Below, piece after piece: positions 1-10,929 of a stretch of DNA of 64,000 nucleotides. This stretch comes from Azolla caroliniana (lineage: Eukaryota; Polypodiophyta). The stretch spans positions 1,612,001-1,676,000 of the forward strand of contig JBHGNT010000011.1 in the NCBI GenBank assembly GCA_043228905.1, read 5' to 3'. The position numbers and the translations under genes are program-made. The notes under the pieces were generated by a model. It made no database searches and was not told where the DNA came from. It saw nothing but the letters and a program-made list of their open reading frames with translations. How positions within the stretch are numbered: the stretch's first letter is position 1; every line of letters begins with the position of its first letter.

Positions 1-2
1 GC

Positions 3-104
3 TTGAATAAAGTGACGATCAAGAATTCGTATCCACTGCCCCGGGCTGACGATCTAATTGACCGTCTCCAGGGAGCTCGGTATTTTACGAAACTTAATCT
101 CCAA
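3..104 (+). pseudogene. Ty3/gypsy reverse transcriptase fragment
   Basis: Reading from base 3 gives about 33 codons of the N-terminal fingers/palm of a Ty3/gypsy reverse transcriptase: NKVTIKN, then YPLPR, a DDLID segment, LQGARYF and T-K-L-N-L. This block is a hallmark of gypsy RT in plants. The fragment starts at the window edge, so its upstream part may lie outside. It stops abruptly at the LTR-like sequence that follows and has no catalytic YxDD, so it cannot be functional. Confidence 0.8.
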
Positions 105-415
105 CCATTAGGCCAAGTGTGAACATGGTTGGGGGCCTTGGGTATCACTATAAATAGAGGCCTAGCGACCCTCATTTCAGGATCTTGTTGACTACGTCGA
201 GACTCTATCTTGTGGTGGGTCAACTCTTGTAGTGAGTGCGCCAGCACCAGGTACGACTCGACACCACGACGGTGGTATGGGACGCCGATCGAGGCTCGAG
301 TCCATCTCGATCCCTTCTCTCGGGGGTGGTCGGGTGGATCGACACCCTTCTTTCTCTCTCCCCTTTCTTTCTTTCTATCTAGATCTATCCTTATCTAATG
401 CATACTTTAGTACAT
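105..415 (+). repeat. Truncated LTR, gypsy-type (3' part)
   Basis: This stretch matches, in the opposite orientation, the complete LTR-like unit at 3951-4393. It contains a TATAAATAG box near 150 and ends in TACA at 415. About 130 bp of the LTR 5' end are missing where it meets the RT fragment. The CT-rich tail near 350-375 is also shared. Confidence 0.7.
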
Positions 416-1129
416 GTCTCTAATAGTTGCTACATGCCTTGATATTGCTTTTGCAGTGGGAGTGGTTAGTAGGTACATGGAAAATCTCGGCAAAAAGCAT
501 TGGGAAGCGGTGAAAGGTATTATGAGATACCTCAAAGGCACAAAGGACTTGTGTATTTGCTTTGGAAAGCAAAAGGCATCTGTCATTGGTTTTACGGATG
601 TGGACTATGCTGGTCACACAGACTGCAAGAATTCTACTTCTAGGTATGTGTTCACTTTCACAGGAGGAGCGGTCTCTTGGATCTCCAGACTACAGAAGTG
701 TGTTGCATTGTCTACTATAGAGGCAGAGTATGTTGCTGCCATTGAGGCATGCAAAGAGGCTTTATGGCTTTCATATCTAGTGAGAGATCTTGGCACTACA
801 GAGTTACCTATTCTTCATTGTGACAACTAGAGTGCTATCATGCTAGCTTGGAATCCCATCTTTCATGCAAAGACGAAGCATATAGAGGTGAAGTATCACT
901 TCATCAGAGATGTACTTGAAAACAAGAACATTGAGCTTCTCAAAGTACATACAAATAATAATCCTGCAGATCTTCTCACAAAGGGTCTTCCAACTGAGCG
1001 ATTTGCTCATTGCCGACAGATGATGGGAGTTGGACAGATGTATGTAGTTCAATTTTGTACATACTTGGACTTAGCTAACTTTCTTTTTTTCTTTTTTCTC
1101 TCATGGCACATTGCCTTTAGGTGGGAGGT
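416..1129 (+). pseudogene. Copia (family E) RNase H / Pol C-terminus
   Basis: The frame gives the end of a Ty1/copia polyprotein: an AVGVVSRYM segment after RT, the RNase H acidic motif FTDVDYAG, the TxEAEY motif (here TIEAEYVA), a KTKHIEVKYHF block and a DLLTKGL ending. One in-frame TAG at 828-830 falls where the family has Gln (CDNQSAI), a CAG to TAG change. The frame otherwise stays open to about 1040. A purine-rich tract (GTGGGAGG) precedes the LTR at 1130, as expected for a polypurine tract. The 5' four fifths of the element are missing. It differs clearly from families B and C. Confidence 0.85.
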
Positions 1130-1335
1130 TGTTAGGAATAAAGGGCCATCGTGCCTTTTATTAGTGCACGAATGTGAATGCACTCGTATCACACTTTTGA
1201 CTTGTATATACATAATATCTAAAAACCAAAAAAGAGGTACACTCTTTGTACCCAAGACAACGTGCATCTCTCTCTCTCACTTAGACTCTATCCCTCTCTA
1301 TTTTTGACCTAAACCCTAATCCTCGTGCTACCTTC
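1130..1335 (+). repeat. 3' LTR of copia E, truncated
   Basis: It begins TGTTAGGAATAAAGG directly after the purine tract that follows the RNase H frame, which is the expected place for a 3' LTR. It breaks off at about 1335, where reverse-strand sequence of element B1 begins. No second copy exists in the window. Confidence 0.65.
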
Positions 1336-1448
1336 ACGAGTGTCATCCGGTTACCGGCTAGCGTCCGGTTTTCAACCGGGTAAGTACTTGTGTCCTCAAG
1401 CCGGTTTTCAGTGAATGATCCGGAGTTCATCACCTTCTTCTCCGACTC

Positions 1449-2372
1449 CTAGTCGGCAATGGTCCTATCTTCCATGAAGACTATGTCCCGACTCCGGAAC
1501 ACCTTCTTGTTGACCAAATCCCACACTCGGTAGCCGAATTCATCATCGCCGTATCCAAGGAATATGCATGGCCTGGACTTCGGATCTAGCTTGGCTCTCT
1601 TGTCCTTTGCAACATGCACATATGCGAGACACCCGAACACCTTCAGATGCTGGTAAGATACATCTTTACTGGTCCATACTTTCTGAGGTGAGTCTCCTTC
1701 CAAGGGTGCTGAGGGTGATCTATTTATCACATAGGTCGCCGTCGTCAACGCCTCATCCCAAAACGTCTTGGGTAACTTTGCATGTGCTAGCATGCTCCAG
1801 ACTCTTTAAATTATGATCCGGTTCACCCTTGCGTCCAACCCGTTTAGTTCGAGTGTCTTCAACACGGTGAATTCGAGCCGGATTCCCTTCGATTGGCAAT
1901 ACTTCTCGAATTTCCCCTGATATTCTCCTCCGTTATCTACTCGAACCGTCTTCAGCTTCCGGTCGGTTTCTCTTTCCACTCTCGCGTGGAGCGCCTTGAA
2001 GACGGATAACACGTAATCCCTCGTCTTCAACGGTGAGACCCACATCTTCCGACTGTGGTCATCTATGAACGTCACAAAGTACTGCAATCCGGCATGTGAC
2101 TTTGTGTCCACTTGACACACATCGGTATGCACCAGCTCCAGTGGTGCATTCCGTCTCATCGGTGGCCTTGACTGGAAGGAGGTGCGGTTTTGCTTGCCGG
2201 CCAAGCAATCGGTGCACTTCTCAAGTTGCACGTCCTTCACCGGAATGAGGTTGTCTTCAACAAGCCTCTTCATCCCCTTCTGACTCATGTGACACAGTCT
2301 TTTGTGCCACAGCTCACTAGAAGTGTCGGATGCTACGTTCACTTCTTCCCGGCATATCTGGGCATGCATCAA
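1449..2372 (-). pseudogene. B1 integrase (broken)
   Basis: On the reverse strand the order is GAG-pre-integrase (LWHKRLCHMSQKGMKRL) with its zinc-binding His and Cys residues (CTDCLAGKQ), then the integrase core with the first Asp in LVHTDVCQ and the second in RVDNGGEY, and then the IFLGYGDDEFGYRVWD segment typical of family B. A frame break near 1800, around the third catalytic residue, changes NGLAERMN into NGLDARVN and splits the frame in two. The enzyme would insert cDNA ends into DNA; this copy cannot. Compare the intact version in 21647-25720. Confidence 0.8.
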
Positions 2373-3620
2373 GTACAGTGTGTTGACCTTCTCGGCTCAA
2401 GCCACTATCAAGCTTTCCTTGCTGAACTTCATGACTTCGTTCCGGATGCTACTAGTGTAGCCTTCATCATTTAGCCGACCGAATGATATCAGGTTCAGTC
2501 GAACCTCCGGAACGTGTCAGACATCCTTTAGCAGTAGCTTGCATCCAGTTGATGTCCCTTTATTCCCCATCCGGACACAACCATGATCACCGACTGTGTA
2601 GGATAAGAAGCATCTCCTATCCGGTGTCAGGTGGAACGACACTCCAGAATCGACAACCCACGTTGTCTCGTCGCCGACAAGGTTTAACTCATTCTCCTCG
2701 GTAATGAGCAGAAGTTCTTCTTCAATGGTAGAGATTGTCGACGTTCCTTTCCGATCCGAGCTTCTCCGGTCTGGACCGTTTCGGTCCGAACTCTTCTTCG
2801 AATCGGTGGTGTCAGTTTCTTTCTCTTTCCGGAAGTGCCGACAATTCTTCCCGCAATAGAAGCATGTGGGCCTCCCCCTTGGCTTCGACCTCGTCCCTGA
2901 CTTGTCCCGGTTTTGGGGACTCCGATACCGGCCTCTTCCCAGATTGTGGTCATCTTCCGTGACCAAGGCCTTCGGATCGGTTCTGGATTCCCGGTCCTTC
3001 CGGCGAGCTTCTTCATCTAGCAAGCTTGATTTTTCCCTTGTTAGGGACAACTGTTTTCCTTCCGGCCCGGCATTGCCCAACGTGACAACTAACGTCTCCC
3101 AACTATCCGAGAGGGAACCGAGCAGAAGCAATGCGAGTACGTCATCAGCGAGAGGTACTTCCAACAAGGTTGTTTGATGTATTAGCCCCTGGAAGGGATT
3201 CATGTGCTCCATCATACTGGAGCCGTCTTGGTACTAGAGCCGTCTTGGTACTGGAGCCGTCTTGGTACTGGAGCCGTCTTGGTACTGGAGCCTCACTAGC
3301 TTCCGGAATACCGAAACCCAGTTAACATCATTCTTGTTCTGGAACATGATGCTGATCTTCTCCCAGAGTTCATGAGCCTTACTTTCTTCATTGAAGTTGT
3401 TGTATAGGCTCATGTCGATGAAGCACCGGATGTATGCCGTCGTCTTCATGTGAATCACCTCCGACACTGTGGAGTCGATCTTTTCCGATCTCTTGTCCCC
3501 GAACTAAACCGGCAACCAAAGATCTTTGACCACCAGCATATCCCTCATTTTCGACTTCCACACTGAGTAGTTGGATCCGGTGAGCTTGAACATGCCGCCG
3601 AATGATTCTTCCATTTTCTA
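2373..3620 (-). pseudogene. B1 gag-protease (broken)
   Basis: Reverse-strand reading from about 3620 starts with the family-B Gag N-terminus (MEES-like, FKLTGSNYSVWKSK) and runs through MNPFQGLIHQ, GSLSDSWETLVVTLGNAGPEGKQ and the basic RSPQNRDKSGTRSKPRGRP tract to the zinc knuckle and the protease motif WVVDSGVSFHLTP. The knuckle is damaged: CFYCGK is followed directly by NCRHF, so the His-containing part has been deleted. A 17-bp tandem repeat (3222-3289) interrupts Gag and shifts frame. Gag would form the virus-like particle. Confidence 0.8.
3222..3289. repeat. 17-bp tandem repeat, four copies, inside gag
   Basis: The unit GCCGTCTTGGTACTGGA occurs four times head to tail, the first copy with one G-to-A difference. 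Other B copies have this sequence once. Because 17 is not a multiple of three, each extra copy shifts the Gag frame. Confidence 0.9.
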
Positions 3621-3639
3621 TGTTGTTTGCTCTCATACT

Positions 3640-3946
3640 TGTTTGCGGGGAATAATGCGGAATATTGCTCGGCCACAACTGAGTCTTGAATCACAGAAAT
3701 GGGAATGAACAAGAGAGTACGGAGAAATGGCACAGGATGTTTACATGGAAAAACCCTAATAGGGAAAAAACCATGGGAGCCCATAGACTCCAATTATCAC
3801 TATATGAGAGGAAATACAAAGTGGATGCACAGAGGCAACGACCTCGTGCTCGCGATCTTCGCCAGACGGTGGTTACAACAGAGAGTGCTCGTAGCTACTC
3901 TCTGCATCTCTCGCTCTCTCTCTCCCTCCCTCCCCCCCTATTATAG
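3640..3946 (-). repeat. B1 5' LTR, partial
   Basis: It shares the family-B LTR 3' half in reverse: ATTGCTCGGCCACAACTGAG, the GTTTACATGG block, the AGGGAAAAAACC block and the CT-rich run near 3910-3935. The U3 part, with the palindromes and TATA box seen in other B LTRs, is missing at the right edge. Confidence 0.75.
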
Positions 3947-3950
3947 ATCT

Positions 3951-4393
3951 TGGTACTAACGTAAGCTTAAGATAAGGATAATGAAAAGATAGATAGAAAG
4001 GAGAAAGAGAAAGAAGGGTGCCGATCCACCCGACCACCCCCGAGCGAAGGGATCGAGACGGACTCGAGCCTCGATCGGCGTCCCATACCACCGCCGTGGC
4101 GTCGAGTCGTACCCGGTGCTGGCGCGCTCGCTACAAGAGTTGACCCACCACACGAGCAGAGTCTCGATGTAGTCCAAAGATGATCAAATGAGGGTAGCTA
4201 GGCCTCTTATTTATAGCGATACCCAAGGCCCCCAGGCAAGTTCACACTTGACCTAATGGGTTGTCTCAATCCCGAGGATTAAAAGTAATCCTCCCCTTCT
4301 TTACACTCTCGTTTAACCCTCACACTTATCCACGTGTATAGAATACTACGGTAAATTCTTACCACGGGATATTATATGGTCATGCTCGTAACA
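3951..4393 (-). repeat. Complete gypsy-type LTR (solo-like)
   Basis: Read on the reverse strand it starts TGTTACGAGCATGACC and ends TTAGTACCA, about 443 bp, with a TATAAATAAGAGG box near 4205. It is the inverted relative of 105-415. The flanking five bases do not match, so it is either a remnant of a larger element or a solo LTR with eroded flanks. Confidence 0.65.
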
Positions 4394-4394
4394 C

Positions 4395-4401
<7 letters not shown>

Positions 4402-4442
<41 letters not shown>
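4402..4442. repeat. (CT)n microsatellite
   Basis: This is an almost perfect dinucleotide CT run of about 40 bp. Confidence 0.97.
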
Positions 4443-4444
<2 letters not shown>

Positions 4445-4498
4445 GCTCTCTCTATATACAGTAGTTATGCACATATAACAATATGACAATAACAAAAA

Positions 4499-4941
4499 TG
4501 TTGAGATACAAGCTCAACATTGGCCGGATCGGCTATGCAAGTTGAGAACCAGATTGGTTGGGGCCGATCGGTTAGGCCAGACCGGTGCGTAAAACGGGTG
4601 CGTAAACCAATACCAAACCGGTGCGTAACGAGAAGCCGTAGCGGTGCATAAACCGCGAGGCCGTTGGAAAGATACTCCGCGTAGGAATATATTTTGGGAG
4701 TTAGCGTAGAGCTCAGTTATGAGCATTGAAGTACGTGTCAGTACTTCTGTCAGTCCGTATGGACTTGTATAAAAATGCTCATTGAGCACATCCTATGTAC
4801 AGACTGAGTGATATTTTGAATTGAGTTTTTCTGTGTTCTCTCACTGTCTCTCCTGCATACTGTGTATACCCTAAGCTCTCCATTAAACTTGCGTATTCTC
4901 TGTGTTCGGTTTTCTATTGCTTCCGCACGTAATCTTTTTCA
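4499..4941 (+). repeat. C1 5' LTR
   Basis: It runs from TGTTGAGATACAAGC to the CA just before TGGTATCAGAGC, 443 bp. The C2 LTR at 31390-31828 is its reverse-strand relative. It contains a TATAAAA box at 4768-4774 within nested inverted repeats. Confidence 0.88.
4721..4780 (+). promoter_or_regulatory. C-family LTR promoter with nested hairpins
   Basis: GAGCATT (4721-4727) pairs with AATGCTC (4774-4780). Inside lie GAAGTAC/GTACTTC (4728-4734 and 4741-4747) and AGTCC/GGACT (4752-4756 and 4761-4765). TATAAAA is at 4768-4774. The same layout is kept in the other C LTRs, near 31560-31625, 47770-47825 and 61225-61300. Confidence 0.6.
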
Positions 4942-4953
4942 TGGTATCAGAGC
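4942..4953 (+). other. Primer binding site, tRNA-Met type
   Basis: TGGTATCAGAGC follows the LTR directly. It is the standard complement of the 3' end of initiator tRNA-Met used by most plant copia elements. Confidence 0.9.
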
Positions 4954-5026
4954 GGGAGGGTTGAGAACCTCTACAACCAACATAGCTTGAAAAGAAAAAC
5001 CAACCGATAAGAACAGGTAAAAACCG

Positions 5027-5990
5027 ATGGATAGAGGCATGGCTAGCTCGCTTCCGACGGAGAAGCTCGACAGAAACAACTATGCATCTTGGTCCTACAA
5101 GATGCACCAGTACCTGCTCGGGCACGGTTATTGGAGCTATGTCGACGGAGCAAATGACACAGCACCCGAATAGACACACAGAGATTTTCCGGCGTGGGAA
5201 CAATCGGTGAGCAGAGTATTGTACTTCTTCGCGTCTTGTGTGGGCGAACATCTCCTAAGCTACATTCGGGATGCGAAAATGCCGAAGGATGCTTGGGGAA
5301 ATCTGAAGATGATTTTCACTGCAAGCACTACAGCTAGGAAGTTTCAACTCCGACAAGAGCTGAGCAACCTACGACAACGTGACTTGTCGGTGGCCGATTA
5401 CACCTCGAAGATCAAAGATATATGCGACACCTTAGCCTCCATCGATGTGAACGTCGAGGAAGGCGAGATGGTGCAGATCTGTCTGGGGGACTGGCATTGA
5501 AGTTTGGAGCATTCCGAACTGCTGTGTGTACATGGGAGAATACGCCGTTGTTTTCCGACCTACAATCGATGCTCCTTATAGAGGAAAACCACGCGGGTGC
5601 ATCGAAGAGCACGCATGCCGACAAAAACATGTTGTACACAGAGGGAGATAGGCCCCGTGGTCATGGCGGATGAGGCGAGTTGGTGCGCAATGGAGGCGGC
5701 CGACGGGACCAAGGAAGAAGGCACCGAAGTGATGTTGACAGCAACTCCAGACCCTCCGGAAATAGGGGGAGTCGAGGCAATGAGAACCGGCAAGGGAAAT
5801 CCTCCATGGAATGCTGGTACTATGGCAAGAAAGGCCACAGGGAGAGCGAGTGCTGGAAAAAGCGCGCTGACTCGGAGAGAACCGGGTTTGGATCAGGTTT
5901 CAGACAAAACGACAAGGGTAATTGGCAGCGATCGCACTACGCCGAGGGAGCCGAAAAAAGGTCAGTCTTCGTGACGAGACACGAAGCAAA
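5027..5990 (+). pseudogene. C1 gag (broken)
   Basis: The start at 5027 gives MDRGMASSLPTEKLDRNNYASW, the conserved copia Gag N-terminus, followed by LLGHGYW, a DAWGNLK segment and an LRQELSNLRQRD segment. A TAG near 5172 and a frameshift after CLGDWH near 5500 break the frame; it resumes with FGAFRTAVCTWENTP. The zinc knuckle near 5810-5855 reads C-W-Y-Y-G-K-K-G-H-x4-C. Its second Cys is Tyr, a TGT to TAT change relative to C3, where the knuckle is intact. Gag would package the element RNA. Confidence 0.82.
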
Positions 5991-7290
5991 CTCGATGAAG
6001 AAGATCACCCCAAAATCAGACAAGGTGTGGTACGTCGACTCCGGCGCGTCAAACCACATGACGTGCCACAAGGAGTGGTTCTTGTACCTGGAAAAACCGA
6101 TGCAACCGGGAGTAGTAGCAACCGGAGACGACACTCCGCATCCGATCGCGAATGTCAGTGAAGTTCTCCTGAGCCATGTCGGGCAGAAAGGGAAACTCAT
6201 GAATGTGTTACATGTCCCGACAATCACAAAGAACCTGGTGTTGGTCGGGCAGATCGTTGACCAGGGGATGCAGGTTCGGTTTATGCATCTGGGGTGCTTC
6301 ATCGAGGAAGAAGGTTGTGTTATTACGCAAGGGCGCACAGATGGGAGGATGTTTATCCTCGACTCTAGCGACGGTGGCACCGCAATGTTTGCAAGAGGAC
6401 AAAAAGTTGAGTCGGATATTGACTTATGGCACAAGCGGATAGGCCACGTCAACTATCAACGGCTTCAGGACCTGCAATCGAAATAGGTGGTGTTCGGATT
6501 GCCCAAATTTTGTGGCCGGAAGGCACAAATTTGTGAAGCCTGCCAGCTAGGGAAGCAACACCGACTTCCTTTCCCAAACGAGCATAACCGGAGCCGGAAC
6601 AAGCTCAACTTGATACATTCCGATGTATGGGGGCCGACACAGAATGTTAGTCTTGGTGGGAGTTGATATTTCGTCTCTTTCATCGACGACTATACGCGGC
6701 GCACGTGGATCTACCTCATCGAGAAGAAGAGTGAAGTCTTTGACTGTTTCCGGGACCTCAAAGGGTTCGCGGAATCGGAAATAGGAAGAAAGATCAAGTG
6801 CCTATGGTTGGATGGCGGAAAAGAGTACTTTTCTGGTCAATTCAACGGCTATCTGCAACATATGGGAATTCGGCGCGAATTCAGTTGTAGATACACGCTG
6901 GAGCAAAACGGCGTGGCCGAGAGGAAAAATCGTTCGATTGTGGAAGCGGCATGGGCAATGCTGGAGGAAAAGGGCTTGCCCAAGTTCTATTGGGCCGAGG
7001 CGGTACGAACTGCAGTATACATCCAGAATCGGATCAGAGAAAAAGTGTCAGCGCATGAGCTGTATTTCGAAAGGAAACCAAATCTGCGGCACTTGAGAGT
7101 TTTCGGTAGCATCGCGTATGTGCACGTGCCGAACAAGAAATGGAGGAAGTTGGACAAGAAAGCCGAGAAGTGTATCTTGGTCGGTTACTTGGACGAGGAA
7201 AAGGGTTATAAGTGTTATAACCCTCACACCAAACAAGCGCGCGTGAGTCGTGACGCTATGTTTGATGAGTCCGCATCCTGGTACTTGCCT
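5991..7290 (+). pseudogene. C1 protease and integrase (broken)
   Basis: The aspartic protease motif is VDSGASNHMTCHKEW near 6030. GAG-pre-integrase follows (LWHKRIGHVNYQRLQDL, then CEACQLGKQH). The integrase core has its first Asp in LIHSDVWGP, the second in LDGGKEYFSG and the Glu in NGVAERKNR, followed by GYLDEEKGYKCYNP. In-frame stops lie at 6484-6486 (C3 has Gln there, CAA) and near 6665 (C3 has Arg in SRYFVSF). These are C-to-T type changes. The remaining frame from 6808 is long and open to 7968. Confidence 0.85.
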
Positions 7291-8932
7291 CCGACTCCAG
7301 ACCTCACCTCCAATCCGAATTCTGATGATGAGTTCAGCGAGGCCGAGATACCTCCAGATAAACCTGAAATCGGGACCCATGAAGAAAGTCCGATTTCGTT
7401 TCGGTTAAGCAGACCGGATGGACGACTGAGTCGGTTCGACCAGTCCGATGAAGAGCTGGCGAGTAGTGGAGACTCGGTCGTGGATTCCCCGCGCAGGAAG
7501 CCAAGGAGGCGGCTTACGTGCAAGGAAAAAGGGAAGAAGAAGGTGTCGGCATACGACACTGATAGGAATGAGTTGGATCGATGCGAGTCCGACTCTGAGG
7601 GAAGTGGTGACGGGTCTTCGAGACCGAAGTTCGGGCCGGCGACGAAAGCCTCAACATCGGCTAATGAGCAATTACGCCAATCTACCCACCAGAAGAACCC
7701 TGTTGTGCGGTTCAGTTACAACGAGTACATGGTGCATCACTATGCGTACATGACCCGTGTAGCGGAAGTGCGTGAGCCGAAGAGCTACGCAGAGGCAGCG
7801 AAGGACGTGAATTGGTGTGCCGCAATGGAGGAAGAGATGCGCGCATTGGCGAATAATGAAACCTGGGACCTGGTTGACGCACCGAAGGGTGTGAAGCGGA
7901 TCGGATGCAGGTGGGTGTACAAGGTCAAGTACAACACCAACGGATCAACTGATACAAGGCCCGGTTAGTAGCAAAAGGCTACGCGCAGAAACAAGGCATT
8001 GACTACGATGAGACGTTTGCGCCGGTCGTGAAGATGACGACCGTCCGTGTTTTGCTCACGGTAGCTGCAGCAAAGGGGTTGCACTTACATTAGATGGATG
8101 TAAAGAATGCGTTCCTGTAAGGTGAGGTTGAGGAATAGGTGTACATGGTACATCCCCTGGATTTCACTCCAGAACGAACACTTCGGCGGGGTGCCGATTG
8201 AAGAAGTCCCTTTACGGTCTAAAGCAAGGCCTGCGTGCCTGGAACGCGAAGATCATGCAATGATTGCGTCGGATGGGCTTTGTGACGTCAAAATCGGACT
8301 CCTCACTGTTCATCTGGAAACGTCAACTCGGGCCGATCATTATTTTACTTTATGTTGATGACTTGGTCATCACAGGCGCCGACCTAGGTGAGATAGACCG
8401 CGTGAAGCTCCAGCTCGAGGCATCATTCGACATGAAGGATCTGGGGGACCTTCATTACTTCCTCGAGATCGAAGTGATCCGTACCCCTGAAGGCATCTTG
8501 ATCAGCCAACGTCATTACGCGTTGAATATGCTCTTCAAATTCGGGATGGCCGACTGTAAGTCCGTCTCGACTCCTCTAGATAGAACCGTCAAGCTTAGCC
8601 CCGATTCTGGAAAGGTATGTGACCCGACGAGGTTCCGATAGATAGTCGGAAGCCTTATATACTTGACCATCACTCGACCAGATCTCAGCTATCCGGTCGG
8701 GGTGATTAGTCAATTCATGGCGCGACCCACTAAGGAGCACTTTCAATGCGCGCAACGCGTACTCCGGTATGTTAGTGGCACTAAGGACCGGGGGCTACTA
8801 TATTAGACTAATACTTCCGCGCAGTTGGTCGGGTACACCGATGCTGATTGGGCCGGAAACGCCGGCGATCGTCGATCCACGTCCGGTTTCGCGTTCTCTC
8901 TTGGGAGTGTCGCGATCGCGTGGGACTTGCTT
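7291..8932 (+). pseudogene. C1 reverse transcriptase and RNase H (broken)
   Basis: An acidic linker is followed by the RT start (SYAEAAKDVNWCAAMEEEM, then ETWDLVDAPKG), a frameshift near 7965 and a conserved [11 protein letters not shown] segment. Three nearby stops sit where copia elements carry Gln: before MDVKNAFL, after AFL and after EVEE. The catalytic YVDD is present near 8352-8363 (LLYVDDLVITG). RNase H begins with TDADWAG and ends after LGSVAIAW where the element is cut. Confidence 0.83.
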
Positions 8933-10439
8933 CAATCCGTATAAGCTCTTCTTTAGCCGGCATACCAGGTGCTCCTTCCCTTTCCCCTCAAATCCTTCCG
9001 ATTGATGCATGTAGATCTCTTCTTCAAGGTCGCCATGCAGGAATGTTGTCTTGACGTCCAGTTGCTCTACCTTGAGGTCCATGCTTGCTGCTATGCTCAA
9101 TACCATCTAGATGTATGTCATCTTTACTACCGGGGCAAAGATCTCATCGAAATCCACACCTTTCTTCTACTGGAAACCCTTCACCACTATCTGGGCTTTG
9201 TACCTTGGTGGATTTCCGGTGTCCCGGTTTCAGCTTGTACACCCACTTGTTCCGGAGTGCCCTCTTTTCTTTTGGGAACATTGTCAGTTCGTATGTATGG
9301 TTCTCATGCAAGGAATCCATCTCGTCCTGCATGGCATTCAACCACTTGGGGCTGTGGGTGTCTTTGTTTGCTTCTTCGAAGCTTTCCGGTTCCTCCTCAT
9401 CGGTCAACAATACGTGCTATGCATTTGGAAATCTCAGGGGGGGGGGCATTTTCTCTCTCTGAGAGGGTATCTTCGTCCTTGGTTTCTGACTACCAGTTTT
9501 TCCGTTTGTTCCTCATTCGAATCCAATTCGGGATCTCGTCCGGTTCCAGTGTCTTCATCTTCTTGTTCTTGTTATTCTTCGGTCTGTTCAGTTTCTTGCC
9601 CGAATCCGGCCGGTTCGTCGAGTGTCATCCGGTTACTGGCTAACATCTGGTTTTCAACTGGATAAGTCCTTGTGTCCTCAAGCCGGTTTTCATTGGATGA
9701 TCTGGAGTTCATCACCTTCTTCTCCGACTCCCAGTTAGCAATGGTCCTGTCTTCCATGAAGACTATGTCCCGACTTTGGAACACCTTCTTGTCGACCAAT
9801 TCCCACACCCAGTAACCAAACTCATTATCGTCGTAACCAAGGAATATGCATGGCCTGGTCTTCGGATCTAACTTTGCTCTCTTGTCCTTTGTAACATGCA
9901 CATAGGCGAGACACCCGAACACCTTCAGATGCCGGTAAGATACATCTTTACCGGTCCATACTTTCTGCGGTGAGTCTCCTTCCAAGGGTGTTGAGGGTGA
10001 TTTGTTTATCACATAGGTCGCCGTCATCAGTGGCTTAGCCCAAAACGTCTTGGGTAACTTTGCATGTGCCATCATGCTCCGGACTCTCTCCATCATGGCC
10101 TGGTTCATCCGTTCAGTCAGCCCGTTCAATTCCGGTGTCTTCGGCACAGTGAATTTGAGTTGGATTCCCTTCGATCGATAGTACTCCTTGAACTACCCCC
10201 AGTATTCTCCTCCATTATTAGCTCGAACCGCCTTCAATTTCCGGCCAGTTTCTCTTTCCACTCTCACGTGGAGCTCCTTGAAGACGGATAGCACTTGATC
10301 AGGTGATCCTTTGTCTTGAGCGGGGAGACTCACAGCTTCCGGCTGTGGTCGTCTATGAACGTCACGAAGTACTACGATCCGGCATGTGACTTTGTGTCCA
10401 CTTGACACACATTGGTATGCCCTAGCTACAGTGGTACAT
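8933..10439 (-). pseudogene. B2 RT N-terminal part, linker and integrase core
   Basis: On the reverse strand it carries the integrase core (the RANNGGEY segment, here Asn in place of the second catalytic Asp; the NGLTERMNQ segment; FLGYDDNEFGYWVW), the acidic linker and the start of RT ([48 protein letters not shown]). It stops before YVDD at the left truncation. Several frame breaks are present. The Asp-to-Asn change is a G-to-A transition. A run of G near 9440 interrupts the linker. Confidence 0.8.
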
Positions 10440-10921
10440 TGTTACCCGGACAAGTGGGGAAGTGTCGGAGTCAGAAATGAAGAAGGTTCGGAGTCGGAGT
10501 CGGATTCGGATCGGTATAGAGGATTGATAAGTCAACATCTGGCCGAAGTAAATTAAAATAGAAATTATAAGTTAGTTAAAGATTTTGTAGTTCTTGCCAT
10601 GTTTGGCAATATGTTTTCTTGATGAGGAAGTCCTTCTGGTTGCCTGTAAAAGGAACCGAAGGCAGTGTAAAGAGTTATCATTTTATTTAGTAATATAAAG
10701 TTAGTTTAGGAAATCTCTGTGTACGAAACGTTCTGTCAATCTATTTCCTTTCTGTTATAACTTGTTACGTAAATAGCGATCTCGATGCTTGCTGAACATA
10801 GATAAGTTTAGAATCATTTTTAGTATCTATTTCGTCTAAAGCACAACTCATTGATAAAACATTCAATGAGCAACGTTCGACCTATACTGTGTCGGCAATA
10901 GTTATTGTCGACCGAACAACA
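10440..10921 (+). repeat. G 5' LTR
   Basis: 482 bp, TGTTACCCGG to CAACA. It differs from the 3' LTR by an extra stretch of about 24-26 bp near 10467-10492 and scattered transitions, so the insertion is not recent. A TATAAAAGGAACC-like promoter lies near 14590 in the 3' copy; here the same position reads TGTAAAAGGAACC (near 10645). Confidence 0.9.
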
Positions 10922-10929
10922 CAGTATAA

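Larger units (their letters stand above)
1336..3946 (-). mobile_element. B1: truncated Tnt1-like copia element
   Basis: This is a reverse-strand relic of copia family B. From right to left it holds part of the 5' LTR (3640-3946), a decayed primer site near 3630, gag, protease, GAG-pre-integrase, integrase and the start of the linker to RT. RT, RNase H and the 3' LTR are missing. The left edge abuts the E LTR and the right edge abuts a gypsy-type LTR, with no target duplication, so both ends are truncations. Confidence 0.8.
4499..8932 (+). mobile_element. C1: copia family C element, 3' truncated
   Basis: It has a 5' LTR (4499-4941), a tRNA-Met-type primer site, then gag, protease, integrase, RT and part of RNase H in the normal copia order. 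It stops inside RNase H at about 8932, where reverse-strand B2 sequence begins, so its 3' LTR is lost. Many stops and frameshifts are present. C2 (31390-35805) and C3 (61051-64000) are the same family. Confidence 0.88.

Noticed and set aside
4942-4953. Possible tRNA gene at the TGGTATCAGAGC sites
   Set aside because: Only the primer-site complement is present; there is no cloverleaf. The same applies at 18371, 21619 and 61459.
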